64,000 nucleotides of DNA from Polydactylus sextarius (Eukaryota > Chordata > Actinopteri > Polynemidae): assembly GCA_016801845.1 (NCBI GenBank), contig CM028928.1:11886827-11950826 (forward strand), given 5' to 3'. This document shows, piece by piece, positions 1 through 15,707 of the stretch (position 1 is its first letter; the number at the start of each line of letters is the position of its first letter). A program made the translations under genes and the position numbers. The notes under the pieces are model-generated. The model was not told the DNA's origin and did not search any database. It was given only the letters and a program-made list of their open reading frames with translations.

Positions 1-2315
1 CAGTTCATCCACAAGAAAACAATTGACTCCTTTAGGATATAACTGTCCGCTTCACATGTAATCACACATATCTTCCTAAACGTATGTAACAAACTTGCCT
101 GTGATGTTATAGCTAGACCAAAACTGCTACTACTTTTGACGGCAAATACTCATTTTTAAATAATGTAAATGATGTATACTATTAACAACAGTGCTGTTTT
201 TAGAGCTTCTTCTAGTCATAATTAGTTTGTTCTAATACTATAATATAGCTTAACTGCCCCTGTTTTTAAACTGTATTGTGCACAACATCTTAAAAGTGAA
301 ATGGATCATGATACAAAAAGTAACTGTTCTGTCTTTGTGTCTAGCCAGAATGAGTCTTGGTTTCAATCTGAATCAATTAATCAATACTTAGGGCACTATA
401 ATCAGACACAGAAGAGAGTAGGAACTGAAGAAGAGGAAGGAAAACTTGACCATTTGATGTGTTTAACAAACCAACACACACACACACCAGCTGATCATGG
501 ACCAAAGTTTGAGCTCAAACTAGACGTAATCCAAAAAGTGAAAAAAAAAAAAAAATGAATAAAACTGAAAACAGATTTATCCATCAGAATTTTATTTTTC
601 TTTTCTTTCTGCTTCCCATTAATCATCTCATGACCCCTTGTGCGTCCTTGTATACAAAACTTTGTGTAAAGTAGCAGCTCCGTCTCCGTCAACTACAACA
701 TTAACATGCTGCTTTCACTATGATGGATTCTGAGACGATAAATACCTCTTATGTGGCTGTTGGCTTCCTACCCAGATTCATATCCTTCAGTTTGTGTCAG
801 AGTTGAACGGCATCACCTTTATTGCTACACTTCAATGTTAACACTACGTGATGTATCTGTTTTCCTCTCCGCATTCCTCAGGGTAAACCGATGTAGGCAT
901 CGCCATCAGTCAGTCAGTGTAAAGGTCCTGGTCTTGGTCTGAGTGACACACAATTGTGCATCGATCATAACCCATCATCCACCTGTTTCACTGCATCGTA
1001 TGAACAGGCGAAAAATAGTTTGCTGCAGCGTTTATTCATCATGTTGTCAAACTTGTGACTGACAGCTCAGTGGGCGTTGCGCATTTTGCTTATTACTATA
1101 ATTAAAAGACTGTATTTGTGGACAATGTTTTTTACTGTAACCATGATTAATAAAAATGATGTTGGTGACACTCTTGTAGCACCACCCTGACATTTCGCCA
1201 CCCTTGGCAACCGTCCATGGCAACCGTCTATGTTACCTACTACACCATGAGTCGCCCCCGCAGACGCCATCATCAGCAAAAAACTGAAAATCACAAACAC
1301 AGACACGTACAACAGGAGTCGTACCACCTATTAACTTCCTGCAGCCACAAACAAAGACAGCAGGGAAACAACTGTAAGCAAAGGGAGTTTGGCAGTTTGC
1401 ATCTACTAAGCTAATAAAGGCTAAATAATTTAACAGTAGGAAATATTTGACTGTTATTTAAAGGTTTTAAAAAAACAACTCACTTTTTGAAGATTAAAAT
1501 CATCATCATCATCATCAAATATTTTCAGACAAAGAGTTAAAGAGGCTGCATACTGTATGTCAGCCTGAGGCTGAGCGGCTACTGCAGCAGTAATCTGCTG
1601 CTTACGACTGTGTTACAACTCCAACATCTGCCATAAAATCAATACCTTGGCATTTTTCCAACGTGCCTGCCGGCATAGCCCATGCAAACCCACGACCTGG
1701 AAATGTGACATCATGTGGAAAAAGGTGATGAAAGTGAGCAGGTGTCCTCCACATCATCTTCATCATCATCATCATCGTCGTCATCATCATCGTCACCCAG
1801 CTGGAGTCATGAGTCACAGAGATAAATACAGAGGAGGCTGATAAATAACAGGCTCGCTGACTAGTTTGTGTAAATTATAAGGAATCTTTATTTTTATAAC
1901 CGTCGAGGAAAAAAGCAAACGCACTGAAAAAATGTTCACTTTTGAACATGAAACCCTTAATCAATATGTCGGCCTTACTGTGAATATTTTACATGTTGCA
2001 TATTTCATGAGACACAGGTGAGGTTTAAAGAAAATGTTGGAATCTGTGCATGAATCTTAATGTGACATTTCCCATATTAAACCACTGTTCTTCACTGTAT
2101 TTTTAGCCAGCAGCTAAGTGATGACACACGGGCACAGTTTGTGCACAGAATTAGCTACATCACTGTCAACATTTACTTATGCATGTGCATCTGTAAACTG
2201 TTAACAGTTAATTGGAGATTTATATAATTGTAAATGAGGCAACACAATCTCAATGTCGGCTGATTTAGAGCCAAATAGGGTTTGACTGTCCAAGCAAAGT
2301 GTGCAAATTAAATAA

Positions 2316-2323
<8 letters not shown>
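1..2323. other. non-coding DNA, no gene seen
   Basis: Nothing here resembles a conserved protein or RNA gene. The short open frames are low-complexity or lack splice context. Simple (ATC)n and (CAT)n tracts occur at 1498-1517 and 1750-1794. It is probably intron 1 or upstream DNA of ralyl. Confidence 0.6.
1750..1794. repeat. (CAT)n trinucleotide tract
   Basis: Imperfect CAT/CGT triplet repeat. On translation it gives poly-His and poly-Met frames that are not genes. Confidence 0.9.

Positions 2324-2384
<61 letters not shown>
2324..2384. repeat. (AT)n microsatellite
   Basis: About 30 AT units directly follow an A-rich run at 2313-2323. Confidence 0.97.
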
Positions 2385-2387
<3 letters not shown>

Positions 2388-5300
2388 AAATACCTTCCTG
2401 TTATTTTATTCAAAGTGACTCCAGCTCAATCAAAGTATTTTTCATCACATTTTCTTTCATCTCCCATCTATTACACACAAATACACTTTCATCAATAAGC
2501 TCCCCAGTGAGTCATTAGTAGGAGGAGAAAGTCATTACATGTCTTGAGCATACTGAATAATGGCGCTGGTGCTCATTGTCTTCAACATTCTAAATGTTGA
2601 AGTGGATTAAACCTGATATCGTCCATTCTCCGAGAAAAAAAAACATTATTTCTGTCTACATTTAGTTGTTTTATAACCAAAACAAAGACATTTAAATTGA
2701 CTGAAACGCCGCAGACTCATTGCTTAAATTGCTGCTTTATTTTTCAGATTACTTTTTATATACTGTAGGATGTGATCTGAACTGACAGCAGAATCAAAAA
2801 GACACATGGGTACATATTAACAATAATATACACTTATTTTCTTTTTTTTGTTGTTGTTGTTGTTTTTGTTTCTCACTTTCTCTGGATACAGTCACTATGT
2901 GCCTTCAAGTTTTAACCACATTAAACCATTTCCAGCCACATCGTGTACCAGTCACATTCTTTGCATTTCTGTTAGGTACACTGGGATCACATTTACTGCT
3001 GACAAAGTTATATTTGTGTCACATCCATGTCTGTGGCGACTGCGTATCCATACGTCAAATTTTGACGAAGTGTAGCTCCACTTCTTCACCTCCTTTACTA
3101 ATGTTCATACAAAAGCATCATATTGTCATAGGACAGGAGGAGAAAAAAAAATCTCCCAGCTGCAGCTGCTGTGCACGCTGTCACTGGCTTTTAAAATAAA
3201 CCACCGTGCTGCTGTCATGAGTGATAGACTTGAAAATGTGTGTCATGTAGCCAAGGACTTGTGATGACTAACTTGGAAGCCAGACAACAACACTCCCAAG
3301 CCAGCGAGCAATGAAAAATGTGTTGTATTTCAAAACTATGGAGTGTATAAATAACTTAAGCACCATCCCATATACGTATCCAACCTTTTAGCTGATGTTA
3401 TTCTAAAGCTGCCAGTGTTCAATGCGTGTGCTCGTTGCTTGAAGCTGCTCTAATCAATATTTTTGTATTAATAATGGATCAAGTTATTAAGTGCGGTGTG
3501 TAAAATGGGATCATTTATAATGACAAACTGACAGATCCATCGACAGATCCCCTCACCTCTACAGAACACGTCAGCATGTTTCATCTTGCCATTTTGCTGT
3601 TACGGCCTTCAAATGAAACATGGGGCTCATCATTTGATAGAGAATGAACAAACAGGGTTAAAAGGAATAAATATTGACATTTAACAATTGTCAGATTGCC
3701 AGAAACAAGACTGCAGACTTGTTGCACTGCCTAGTGGCCAAAAATCAAGTTTAATCTGTTTAATTGATGTTATTATAATTCTAAATGGTTCACCCACAAT
3801 TCAAACCTTCGATTTACCTGTTGTTGCTCCCAAACCCAAACTGATCATTAAGTCTTTAAAAGTGTCCCATGGAAAGGGGGAAGGAGGCTCCTACAAGGTC
3901 TAAAAATCATTGCCCCTAGTGTTTCAAAGTGGCATTAGTTTTGACGTTGCTGTCACAAAGACCACAAACAGGTTTCGTTACAAATCCCAGCGCTCACTCT
4001 ACCTGGAGGTTCACTCTTGTTTTACCTTAGGTTCTGTCACTTCACATCTTCAGCTTCTTTGTCTTGTCCGACAATGCTGCTCTTTTTGTTTCGCTAGGTA
4101 GCGTTTCCACATTTAGTGTGGTTCTTTTACTGTCTGCCATCACCCTTAACTGAGGGAAAGCTTCTTCTAACAGTTTTTTGTTGGCGGTTGGCAGACAGGT
4201 GTCTTTACTGCATTACTGCCCCCTTCTGAGTTGGACCAGGATGGTTTACAATGTATTTTCTATTCTAATTCAGCCAGTTTAGACAAGTCCACCCTCTCCC
4301 TGGAAAAGTTACCCTATAGTTTCAAAGAAAAACAACAGCCCTGTCCTCTTTTTGTTTTAGTTACATAATGAGAGACACACTTCTTTTGTGCTGGTAATTG
4401 ATCCTTGTGTTGCATATAAATGAGGCTCGTATGGAACCGACCACATTATCATCAACGACCTCAGACAACCTATTAAGTGGATTTAGAAATTAAAACAAAA
4501 AAATTAAACAGCAACATTATTGTCAGTAAACAGGTTCTTTTAATAATTGTACTTTGGACTTGATGTCACATTATGTGTGTTAACCAAGGTGCTGTATGTT
4601 GATTACATACAACTGCACAATCTATGAGGTAAACCTACAGCACTGCAGTTGGATGGAGCTGTCGGCATGTAATGTAGAGGCTTGTGTACGGTGCAGTGCA
4701 GTAGGTATCAGTAATGATTTAGTGTGAGAAGGAGCAGAGGTGATGGAGAGGAAAACATCAGGCCTGTCTATGCTGCACTTCAGAGCTCCTCAGAGAGATG
4801 TGAGGCAGTAAACACTAAGCCGCCTGCAGCTCTGTCATACATATTATTGGGTTAGCCATGAAGGGAACCCAGGCTTAATCCTCTTCAACTCTGCAAGGCA
4901 AGGCAAGGAAATCAGCACGCACTGATTATCATATGACAGTGTTTATAGTTTTATTAAAGTGAATCTGTAATGTTGCAACCAGGAGAATAACATGTGATGA
5001 GAGGGAATTTGATTTTGAGGTAAATTTATTTTGTGGCGATTACAGGATTGTAAACCGTTGCAACATGAGGCAAAAGATAGGATAGCTTATTATTGTGTAA
5101 TATTTGTTATTACTCCACTCGAATGACAAATTAACAGGATTCACTCATCCATGAAAAAGCTGTTTATCAATGTATATTTTAACCTCCCTGGGTTTGGCTT
5201 GGTGAGGCAAAAAAAACAAAACAAAAAAAAAAAACTCACTCACGCCTGTCATCTATTCCCCCACAATTCTTTGATCATTTTGTGGCCTCTGTGTACTTTA

Positions 5301-7407
5301 CCTTTGTCTCTACCCTCATGGTTTACTCACATGACGGCGCTCTATCCGCATTAATCTATTCATCCAGCGCTCTATCAGCATTAATAATGCAATCTGACAG
5401 ATATTGTAGACGGCTGAGTACGAGGTGTCACTCACGGCCGCAAACAAGTGAGGAAATGTGATCGGGCTTGAGACCGAGATAGAGACAGGAGGAGGATCAG
5501 AGGTTTAGGAGTTCACTTCACCTTAAGTTATTGTTGTGTTTGACAGATGCGGAGCCTCCTAATCTTGTGTGGATAAGATACCATGTTGCATAATTTTTTC
5601 ACCAGTGAACAAAACTGTTTTTACATTGTTTTTGGAAAGAATCAGGTTCAGTTATTAGGGAATATGGAAAAAGAAATAGGTTGATACAGACGGATGTTCT
5701 CCTCAGAGTGACATGAACTAACTTAACGTGCGTCTGTCATTGTTCATCAACAGTTACTATGGCATTATGTGATATGTCACACATCATACAGAGTGGTTCT
5801 AAAAAGAAATGAAGGGTTTCAGGCAATTCTAGAGCTTGAAAGCCTTTTCTTATATTTAAATGTAGTTGTTATTTCTAAAACAGACGATTCTTTGCTCAGA
5901 CATAAATAAATCCTGAGTTATGATGTTAAAAAGTGTCTTTTAGTCACTTCTGCGCTTTATTTCTTTGACAGCAGTCACTCTGGGAGTAGATGCCATTTAT
6001 TCCATCTGACTGATGTCTTATTTTGAAAAACAAACAACACAAAAAAATGGGAACTTCAAATGCAAAAGATAATGTCGTTTTCTGGACCCCCGCAACTGAG
6101 ATGGTGTTTTTTTTTTCCTTACTTCTTTTCATGTCTATTTTTATATATTGTTTTTTGTTTATTTGCCGCATGTAAGTTTTCTGCTGTGTACTGTGGTGTT
6201 GTTGCGTAGAGACATATTGTGCATGAATTGCGTGTTGAGGGCAGCAGACTCCATGAGCTTCTTCTGCTCCAAAAAAAAAAAAAAAAGACGCACGTGCTGT
6301 CAAACTGTCAAAACTTACACTTCACAGGACTGTGATCGGCCCGACGTGTGAAGTTCTCCATCGCATTTTATGTCTCAGATGTTTGTGCATGTGTGATGTG
6401 CTACTGTGTACTCTGTGAGATCATGTTTATCACAGTGTATTTAAGAGTGTGTGTACTTTAAATATCCCTCTTTTTGAACAAACCTTACACACTCGGATAT
6501 ATTTTCCCGCAGCTCTTAAACTCTGCGCGTCAGTAGACCTGATAAATGGAAATATGCCGGAGTAGGAATAAAAAATAAAAAAATAAAAAAAATAAAGTGC
6601 TACACTCCATGAAGCACGCTGAGGGCTTCATTGCCCAGGGAGGCCCTCGAGGGTTCCCTTGGGCTGCGATGAGATTTAAAAATCTGCAACGGTGCCTCAC
6701 AATTACTGGTTGGAGTAAGTGAGCTTGTCTCTTTTAGAATCGGTAGAATTAGCAGCAATTACTACCTGCTGCAACTGTGTTTGTATTTCCTATTTGTAAG
6801 AGATACAAAAGTCATCACACTGATCTTATTGTCTCCACATTTTGTCTTGATGCTGAATTATTTAGGCACCAGGACGAAGGCTTTTAAAAAGCATAAGGCT
6901 GACAGCAAATATTGAGACTGTTTTAATTGTACTTTGCTGTTACACTACAAATTCTGTGCAATTACAGGGGGAAATGAAATAAGGGGGCGTGATGAAGCGT
7001 CTATTTGCAGGATAAGAGGGTGGGAGCCATTTTTACTGAAGGAAACAAATACAAGCAGCCATTTAAATCCAGATGTCGACAGCCTCCTTCTCTCAGACAC
7101 ACCATTTGTTTTTCCGTCTTCTTCTGTTCATGACCACTCTCTGTATCTGACTTTGACTCGTGCGTTGGTGAGAATCTGAGATGTGCCTCCCTCAGGTAGA
7201 AACACTGTTGAGGCTCTTGTGGAACTCGTGGGCTATCGAGATCTCTTTAATATAAGGCTTTGCTTTGATTTTTTGGGAACTATGCCCCTCCACCACCACA
7301 GGCTACTTCTTTATGTACATTTTAAACTGAGGAAAATCAATTGAGTTGAACACCTAGTGAGCTCTGCTGCTTTTGTCTTGAATTTATTTATCCCCTCATA
7401 TTTGGGC
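2385..7407. other. non-coding DNA, no gene seen
   Basis: AT-rich, with several poly-A/T runs (for example 6271-6286). No open frame has convincing family features or splice sites. Confidence 0.6.
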
Positions 7408-7515
7408 TTTTTTTTTTTTTTTTTTCTTGCCTTTAATCAGAGATAGTGTAGAGAGACAGGAAACAGGCAGAAAATTGGGGGAAGGACACGCAGGAAAGGT
7501 CGACTGGTGACAAGA
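7408..7515. repeat. fish-type interspersed repeat fragment after a poly-T run
   Basis: An 18-T run is followed by a segment of the kind ...gagacaggaaacaggcag...gggggaaggacacg..., which I recognise as a degenerate copy of a repeat common in ray-finned fish genomes. It is truncated: the later part of that repeat is not present. Family name not assigned. Confidence 0.5.
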
Positions 7516-10500
7516 TACTCAGAAACACAGGTGCACACAATGATCTCTGAACTTGTTACCAACATGTATTCTACTTGTATAAAGTGGATCATGTTTATTA
7601 TCTGTAAACCTGCGTTAGGCATCAACAATAGCAGCTCAGATTCAGAAAACACACTGTATCTCAGATGTAGTCATTTCTCCAGGGGTCACTGCCACAAGCC
7701 GAAATTATAAAAAAATGAATAATATTTTCATTGTAATTATGGACAGCAGTAAACACCCATGTACTGTATTTGCATTCAATAATTATCTCTGTGAACAATG
7801 ATGAAGTCCACCATTTAATTCAAAGGAAACAGTACATGCTTGTACAATATGTCAGGCTTAATACAAAAGATGTTTCTGATGCAAGAAGAAAATGGGAAAA
7901 GAGCCACTTGAAATTGTTGCATTCACCTCAAATTTAATCGGTGGTTTAATTGGTTTTGTTTAATTTTAACTTCCAATATGATAATGCCAAAATTTATCAC
8001 ACTAAATGGATATTAAAACTTCATTTAAAATTTAATGAAGAGCTAACATTCAGTTCATAGTATTAGTAAAAGGGGAATCATAGCCTGCTAATTTACTGAG
8101 AGGTTTTCTTCTGATTTCTGATAAAAGGACATTGAGCTTCATTGTGTTAAGCACTTATTTCTCAGGGTTCATTCACACCCTCCCTGTTTAGTCTGATTGA
8201 ATCAAACCCTGGAGCAATAACCCCCTCGGTTTGGTTTAGTTGGTGAGAATGCCGGACTTGAACTGTGGTCCAGGCCAAACAAGAGCTCTAGGCTGTTGTG
8301 GAAAATCTTATTTGCATGTTTTTAAACGTGACTTGATGTGCACGGTTTTCTAAAGTGTTAGGATCTTTGCTCCACATCCATATAAAGACGGTGCTTTAGA
8401 ATTAATAATACCCCAGAATGGATTAGAAAGGATTTCCTGTCTTCTTACCCTCTGACTGTACTGACTATTTACAATTTCTAGAATGTTAAACTTTCACCTT
8501 TGTGAACATGAACTGAACAAGTTGTGAAATTGAAAACAATATATGACTACAATACAAATTTAGTTCATTTCATTTCAGTAACTAGACCTTTAGGTTTATG
8601 GCTTTCATTTAGTTAATAATCAAAAGTAATGAATAGGTGGTTTCATAAAGGTGAAACAAGCAATTCAGTTTTTGGACTTTTAGATAAATATGTTGGTTTA
8701 AAATTTGACATTATATTTCTTCTTATGCATTAAACCATATAAGAAATGTTACGTTAATGTTATTTCAAGCAGAGCTTTGACTTGCATTATTAAAACACAC
8801 TTGCTCTTACTACCCAGCAACACAAAGCCAGTAACTGCAGTAACTCACCACATGTCAGTCACAAAGTCTTAACAAAGATTTAGCCAATATGGTGGATTTC
8901 ATCAGCTGCACCACTTCACTGCAGGGATAAAACACTGATAAAGTCCTAATGCTTGACTTAAATAGCTTAAATAATTTGATATTGAGTCATTTCAGCGAGT
9001 GTTGGACTAAGGATACATTCCAAATCAATTAGTAGTTGAATAACAACTGGACAGGTGCAGAAAGAGGAAATGTACAAAGTCCACCAGTGCATCCAAGGCC
9101 ATTTCTCATCAAATAATTTCTGGAGATTACTTTGGTGCACAAGGCAGCAAAGAGGTAAGATGGTGTGGCTATAAGCTTCACAATAACTGAGAGAAACTTT
9201 CAAAATCACCAGTAATTTTCCAATTTACCTTAATGTCCTGCTTCAACCTGTAATGGCGCATTCATGTGACTGATTGGTTCTGTGGCAGTTGTAATTACCA
9301 AATGTCTTCAGCCAGGGGCTTTGCATTTCACACAGGCAAGGGACAGACTTTATCTCAATTACCTTTTGGTTTTTATCTCCTGTGCCTTTCTCTACACCTC
9401 ACACCTCAGTGGCACCGACAAGGTTGATTGTACCTGCTATACACAGCGGCGCTATCAGTTCAATCCTTGGCACGACTTTGAAGATTAGTCACCAAACCGT
9501 GAAGAAGCTTTTTGAAGTGTTGGGGGATTCTTTGAAGTTTTGCGACATGAGTTTCTGCTACCTTTGAACATTTAGCCTTGGCAATAAAAAATGGGGGCAG
9601 TCTTAGACATAAACACAACATGGTGGGAATTTGTATCATCAAAGTCCATCAGTGGCTGTTTCAAACTGATGTACGACTCGGTGTAAATATCCTACAGGTC
9701 TCACACATAGACCTGTCAATGCTGCCAGTTATATTTCTTCTTTGGGAGTACCAAAGAAAAGAGAACTATATGGATACTCACCCGTGTTACACTTACTCAT
9801 TTTTTGACTTTTAAGTGTCCCTCTTTGACCAACAAGTGGTTAGAGATACTCATATAAAGTGACTTCAATTGTGGTTTTGAGATGTTTATTACTGTCACAT
9901 GGGAAGCAGTGAATGACTAGAATAAACTTCTCATCCGTATTGCACTTGGCAGGCAAAATGATTATGAATAAAAATGAAACTGACATTGGAAACAGCAAAG
10001 CAGGAAAACGTGCCAGATGAAGCCCGATGGCCACACAAAGCAGAACAATGGCCAAAATTTTCTTGGCCAACTCTGCATGTGTAGGCTGAGTTTCCCTGGC
10101 TGTTTACCTCAATATGAAATTAATTTTCCCCTAACTTGATTGATTGCGTTGCTTGCGGTGCAAACGTATGCTCGAGGCAGCTGCACTTCATGGCAGATGG
10201 AGAGCAGGACTTTTGCCTCTCTGCCCGAGTCCAAGTCACAGTGCCTGTGCTGCACCACCACCAGCAGGAATCTGAGGAGGGTGACGGACAAGCGTCTCTG
10301 CGTAAAACTGTTTTCAGTGTCAGGTGGTGCTGGAGGCAAGGGCAACTGCTGCCGGACGAGGCCTCTGCTGACACTCAGGTCATTTCAAAGCTACAGATGG
10401 CCGACCGGCCCCTCAGTGCAGCACCACCAGAGAAGAAGCAGTGCCAAACAAATCTTTTTTGTAACCTCTAGAAATCTGACTCACACAGCATTTACATGCA

Positions 10501-13500
10501 CGACCCACAAAGCAAAGTGCATAAAATTGGAAAAATTAGCTTATTTTGATGACAATGTGAGAGATAATATTCATGATTTTCTGCATAGTAATTCCATAAA
10601 CGAAACCTGTGAATTTTAAGGTCATTTAAATTCCACTGAGCTGCTGCCAAGCCTTTGAAGCCAAAAAATTGCCCGTCATCCTTCTACAATACAGACTATT
10701 GAGCACAGTGTGGCTCTCTGGGGGGGATGCCCATAAATAAGAAATATCCCTCTGCAAACTGTTAATTGTAGGGAGCTGAGAACAAGATCAAATGAAATGT
10801 CCACTTCATCTGCTTGGGTTCCAGTTTGTATTTTCATTACAAACACTTTCTAAAGTGTACATTAATGCTTGTAATGAAGAGTCGTGACTTTGTTTTAACT
10901 CTCCTGCAGAGTGGATGTTAACAAATGCTAATTTGGCCCCATTAAAAATTTGTCCCAGCTGCAGCTGCAACTTGGCTCTCTAATGATGACACATCCAGAT
11001 TTAATGGGGAGAGCAGAACAGTCAACGGCCAAATTCATTAGAGCCAGTGTATCACAGCAAACCTTTGCAATATTTTGCTGTGTTTAAATATTTTGGTATC
11101 ACTTATGTCAATCCATGTTTTTTTAATTAGTGCGTCTTTATGGATTTTAGTTTCCTGCAGTTTGGTGAAACAGCAAGGAGGAGTAGGTGTTTGTGTATGA
11201 AAATTTTGTTAATATATTTCGGTTTACTTGGCTATTATCGACACTTTTATAACATTACTTCTATGTAAAAGGAGTCGCTTCATTATTTCAGCAGTATGGA
11301 GCTTTACAGCGCTATCCAGGTCTAGGTTTGCCATTTTTTGTTACTCTCTCGACACTCTCATCTGTGTTATCTTTGGCCACAGCAAGAAGCTGTTTTCAGT
11401 AAAAAGAAATCTCTAGAAATATACTGTATGCTACCTGCCTGGCACAAAACAGCACACAGAGAAAGTTGATGACTAGCTGGGAAATGTCATGAAGCATTTT
11501 GCAGCCAAAGTGACAAAAGATAGTTTTGGTTATTTCAGTATCAGTGCCCTCAACCGCTGCATCATACAGGTATAGGGTAATAGTGTAGACTTATTGACTC
11601 CCACAGCCACTAATGTGTGTGTTAACGGCAGTATGGTTAATATCTTAATGCAAGATGAGAGTGAATGCAGTTAACATGTAAATATGTAAGAGCAGAGAGT
11701 AAAACTGAAAGTTCAGTTAATACCCAAGAGAGTGTAATTCAGTCCACTTTGCATTCAACATGAGCCTTAATTTACTCTCCACCACAATTTGAAATCAGTG
11801 AAAGTCATTTGCATTTAAAACATGTGTTAAGTATGTAAAATATGATGCATTACTATAGTAACCAGCATATATGAAGTGGTTAAGCTCAATGCCACCTGAC
11901 CTTGAGTATGTTTTTACTGTTGTTCTGCTGTTTGCACTTCAGCAATGGATTTCAACATGTTTTCACTTCTACCAAAGTATCTTTATGCAGCTTTAGTCTA
12001 AACAGAGTTTTGCCTGACGTGCTCAGAAACACCCAGATTGTCTTTGGTAATTCAGAAACAGTTGCAAATTGCCTGCCTTCTGATTTTTGGAGAAGCCGGG
12101 AACATCTCACCGTACTGTTCAGAGAAAGCTTTTAAATTTCCTGTGGAGCCATGTTCCATAGTGGAGAGAAGCTTTCAGAACAATCATGCAGAGTGGGTTT
12201 TATATCATAAAACACCCTGGTGCTATCCTTAGCAATCAAATTGGATTAAGAGCAGACAGAGATTGATCTAGTCTGCGCTCGACAGCTCACTGTGTTTGAC
12301 CAGATTAGTTTCAACTCTGTGCAGCTGTATACTAGAAAGAAATGAAATCTTGTCACTGCGGTTGAAGTGTTCCCCTGTCCATCACAAACAGCAGAACCCC
12401 CCCCCCCCAAAGAGAATAACAAATTCCACTCATATATCATCCCGTGTCTACCATGCACTGCCACACAGGAGTTTCTCCCACCGCCTATTATCCATTCCCC
12501 CACTGCAGGTGAACTAGGGCCAACTGAGAAATGACTCCATTTGCATCATAGCTAATTGTATCATTGCTCCAGGCTTTTTAACAGCCAATGATTTTTTTTT
12601 TTTTTTTTTTTTCTGAGAACAGAGTTTGGAAGGTTTAAAAAAAAGGGGAAAAAAAGCCTGAAGCTATAAAGCACATAGCTACTATTTGTAGTGAAATGAG
12701 ATTTTTCTGCAGGTAAGAGGAAAAAGCCCTGCTGTGAAAGGCAGTGCTACTGAAGTTAGATAAGATGTATGAGGTGTACATGGTGCAGTCTTTTCCTAGT
12801 AAAAAAGTAAAAAGTAAAAAAGTCCAAGTAAAAAAGAATTATCTAGAATATATAAGTTTTTATTAAGTACATCTATATGTTTTTAAATGTAGCATGGTAA
12901 AAATTACCAAAAAAATATAGCATCACAAGCAGTTTAAGTCAAGACAGATCACAAGATTCACTGCAGTGACTGATAAACCTGAATATTCTCACCTTTTGGA
13001 AAATGTCAATTAAAACAACAGTGTTAGAGTTCACAGGACCGAACTGGTTTTAATAATTATTGCCAGAAGGTTGGAGTGTTCAGGGTGTGAACCTCCAGAA
13101 ACTGAGTATTTCATCTACTTCAACTTTGCAAGTTTTGAGTGTTGCATACTTTTCACTTCACATGACTGCAGGGCACACTTGATATGCCGCTTTCAAATGA
13201 AAGTAAAACAATAAGCTTCATTATCCTCCCCAGATATTGAGCTGTGAGCTGGTCTCGCATTACCAAACCTATCTCCACGGAGCTGCGTCAGCTCTGGAGA
13301 ATGGTCTGACTGCATCTATTATCATTCTGCTACTGGGGGGGAAAAACACCCTGAGTTATTTGTATTTCTTTTAACCAATCATAGTCATCTTGGGTGGTAA
13401 GTCCAGGATGTAGCATCAATGCTGTTGTAAAATTGTGTCGAGGAGGCTGTGATGACTAACATTAAAACGAAACTCAGACATTTGATGCTTTTGCAGTGAA

Positions 13501-15707
13501 ATATGGGCACATGGGCAGATTAGGTAGAGGTTTAACTGCATGCATATGACTATTTACTGGAGGCAAAATTAAGTACCAGTTTAAAGTTGATATGCATCTT
13601 GCTGACAAACATACTGATAGATTCATGTGGTTGTCTTGTTTGGTATTTAGCTGCTAATGTTAATGAAAGTGAATGTTAGTGTTGGTGAAATTAAATTTCT
13701 TTAATAAGCTTCTCCATTTTACACAAAATGTTGCTGAAAAAAACAAAAAGCAAATGAAATCCAATTAAACTTTATCAGCCAAAGTAGTGCATTTATTTGA
13801 CAGAGGCACATACAGGGTAAACACAGGAAATACCAAGAAAAGAAAAAAAACTAAGAAAGCTATCTGTTTTGTTTAATGATGTTGTGTCCATTGTGTTCCG
13901 TCTCCCTCCTGCTGGCTTGTTCTTAACTAACCAACATCCCTAAATAAAAGATGTACTCACACCTCAAGAGATTTTGCTTCCTTTTACCATGCAAGTGTGA
14001 TTGAGGAAAAAAAAATAATCCCCCTGACTTATAATAGTCATAAACGGTAATGTTGTGTAAACCTCCCATTCACTGTAATTTATTTACACTTTTATGGTGC
14101 TTCGAGAACCTTTGGCTGGCAAAGTTAGAGTTGTTCCTTTTCCTTTTATAGACCGTGTTTGCTGTAGTTGTCTGCTTTGAATTTCAGACCAACGCTGTGT
14201 GTCTTGACTCATGAAGTCAAAAAGCAGCTACTGATAGAGAATATGGGGAAGATTATGTCTATGGCCGACTGTTTTTTTTTTCTTTTTTTTTTAGAAGGCT
14301 GGCACAAGTGAAGAACATATTGCTGATGACTTTGTCTGCTGTTCTTTTATCTTCAGCTCGGTCAAAAATGTTACGATACGACTGCAGTTTGTCCTTGCGG
14401 GACAGAACAGCTTCGACCTCTGACCACGTTTTGCAAAAGTGCACAAATTTATGGCAGGCGCTCCACGGAAACGCTCTGCAGCTGCGTCCAAACAGAGGCA
14501 CTGATTTATAAATAGGGTGAATTTTTTTCTTCTTTTTTTTTTTCTTTCATTTCGCTTTCACCGCCAGAGACACACATTAGAGGACAAGATATAAAGGGAA
14601 GGAATCCATGAAGCAATTATTCCACCTCTGCAGTACATGGCAGAAACGGCAGTGGAAAAGGTGTCTGAGGTCTACCTTTCTCTGTTCTGTTTCAGTGAGC
14701 AGCTTCTCCAGCCTTTCCTCAGCCCTGTCAGAGCAGAGTGGCTGAGGCATGGCGAAGAGAAATGGACAGTGGTGGAGTGGTAGGAAATTACAAAAGGAAT
14801 CAATTCAATGAGTTCCCTCCCTCCATGGAAAAATGTCTATAAATCAGGCAGGTGGCCAGACCCAAACAACAACCTTTTAAGAGCCTGTCTACAAAGGCAC
14901 AATGCATTACAGAGCAAGAGGGAACTCAGTGATACGGCTACCGCACTACAGTAAATCCCTTCTTTTCTGACTCTACTGTTTTTCCAACGCAGCAGTGCTA
15001 TTTACCGCATAACCTTGCTGCTATTTCTGCCGACCTTATCCATAATTTCTTTATTATTGAGTGTGAGATGTCTGAGAGGAGGGTGGAGACATTCACCTTT
15101 TGCAAAATGTGACATCTATTCCGATTTGACATCAAAGTAAAAATGACGAGAAGACTTAACTGTCGTCTGCTCTTTATTGACAAAAGAGAAAAAAGCAGCA
15201 CAGATGAACCTGTAATCATTTTTAAAGAGGAAGGTTTTGAATGCAGTCCAGTTCTGGCCATTTTTTAAGCTTTTTTCTTTTGATAACAAATGCCAAGTCC
15301 TCAAAACAATTATTTTGCCAATTACACATCACTTCCAGTGTTGTTTTCCCATGTATCTCCTCATGACGCTATCACCTCACTGGGACGCGAAGTTTAATGG
15401 AGGTTGTAAATAAACTAAAAGGCAAGGTCAGCAGGAAAAAAAAAACACTGATGGAATAAATTAGTGTCCTGCTCTACAGAAAACAACAGAGAAAACAACA
15501 TGAAATATAACAGTAAAGAGCTGTAAAAGGGCCCCATGGCCATCGCCCACCACTGATTTATCTGACGAGAAAGGCAATCTAACAGTTCTCCGCTTATTTG
15601 TCATGTTCCCTGTGACCTGTCCATGGACATCAATATAGGTTGCATGTCAGACTGTAGGTTTAAACTATCATTAGTTGGTCATCGTGGAGCTCATCTGAGT
15701 TGGCACA

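Noticed and set aside
2201..2413. Minus-strand ORF rich in Tyr-Ile
   Set aside because: Translation of the (AT)n microsatellite.
10109..10619. Cluster of overlapping open frames (up to 159 codons) on both strands
   Set aside because: Several frames are open at once because of locally higher GC. None resembles a known protein or has splice-bounded limits.
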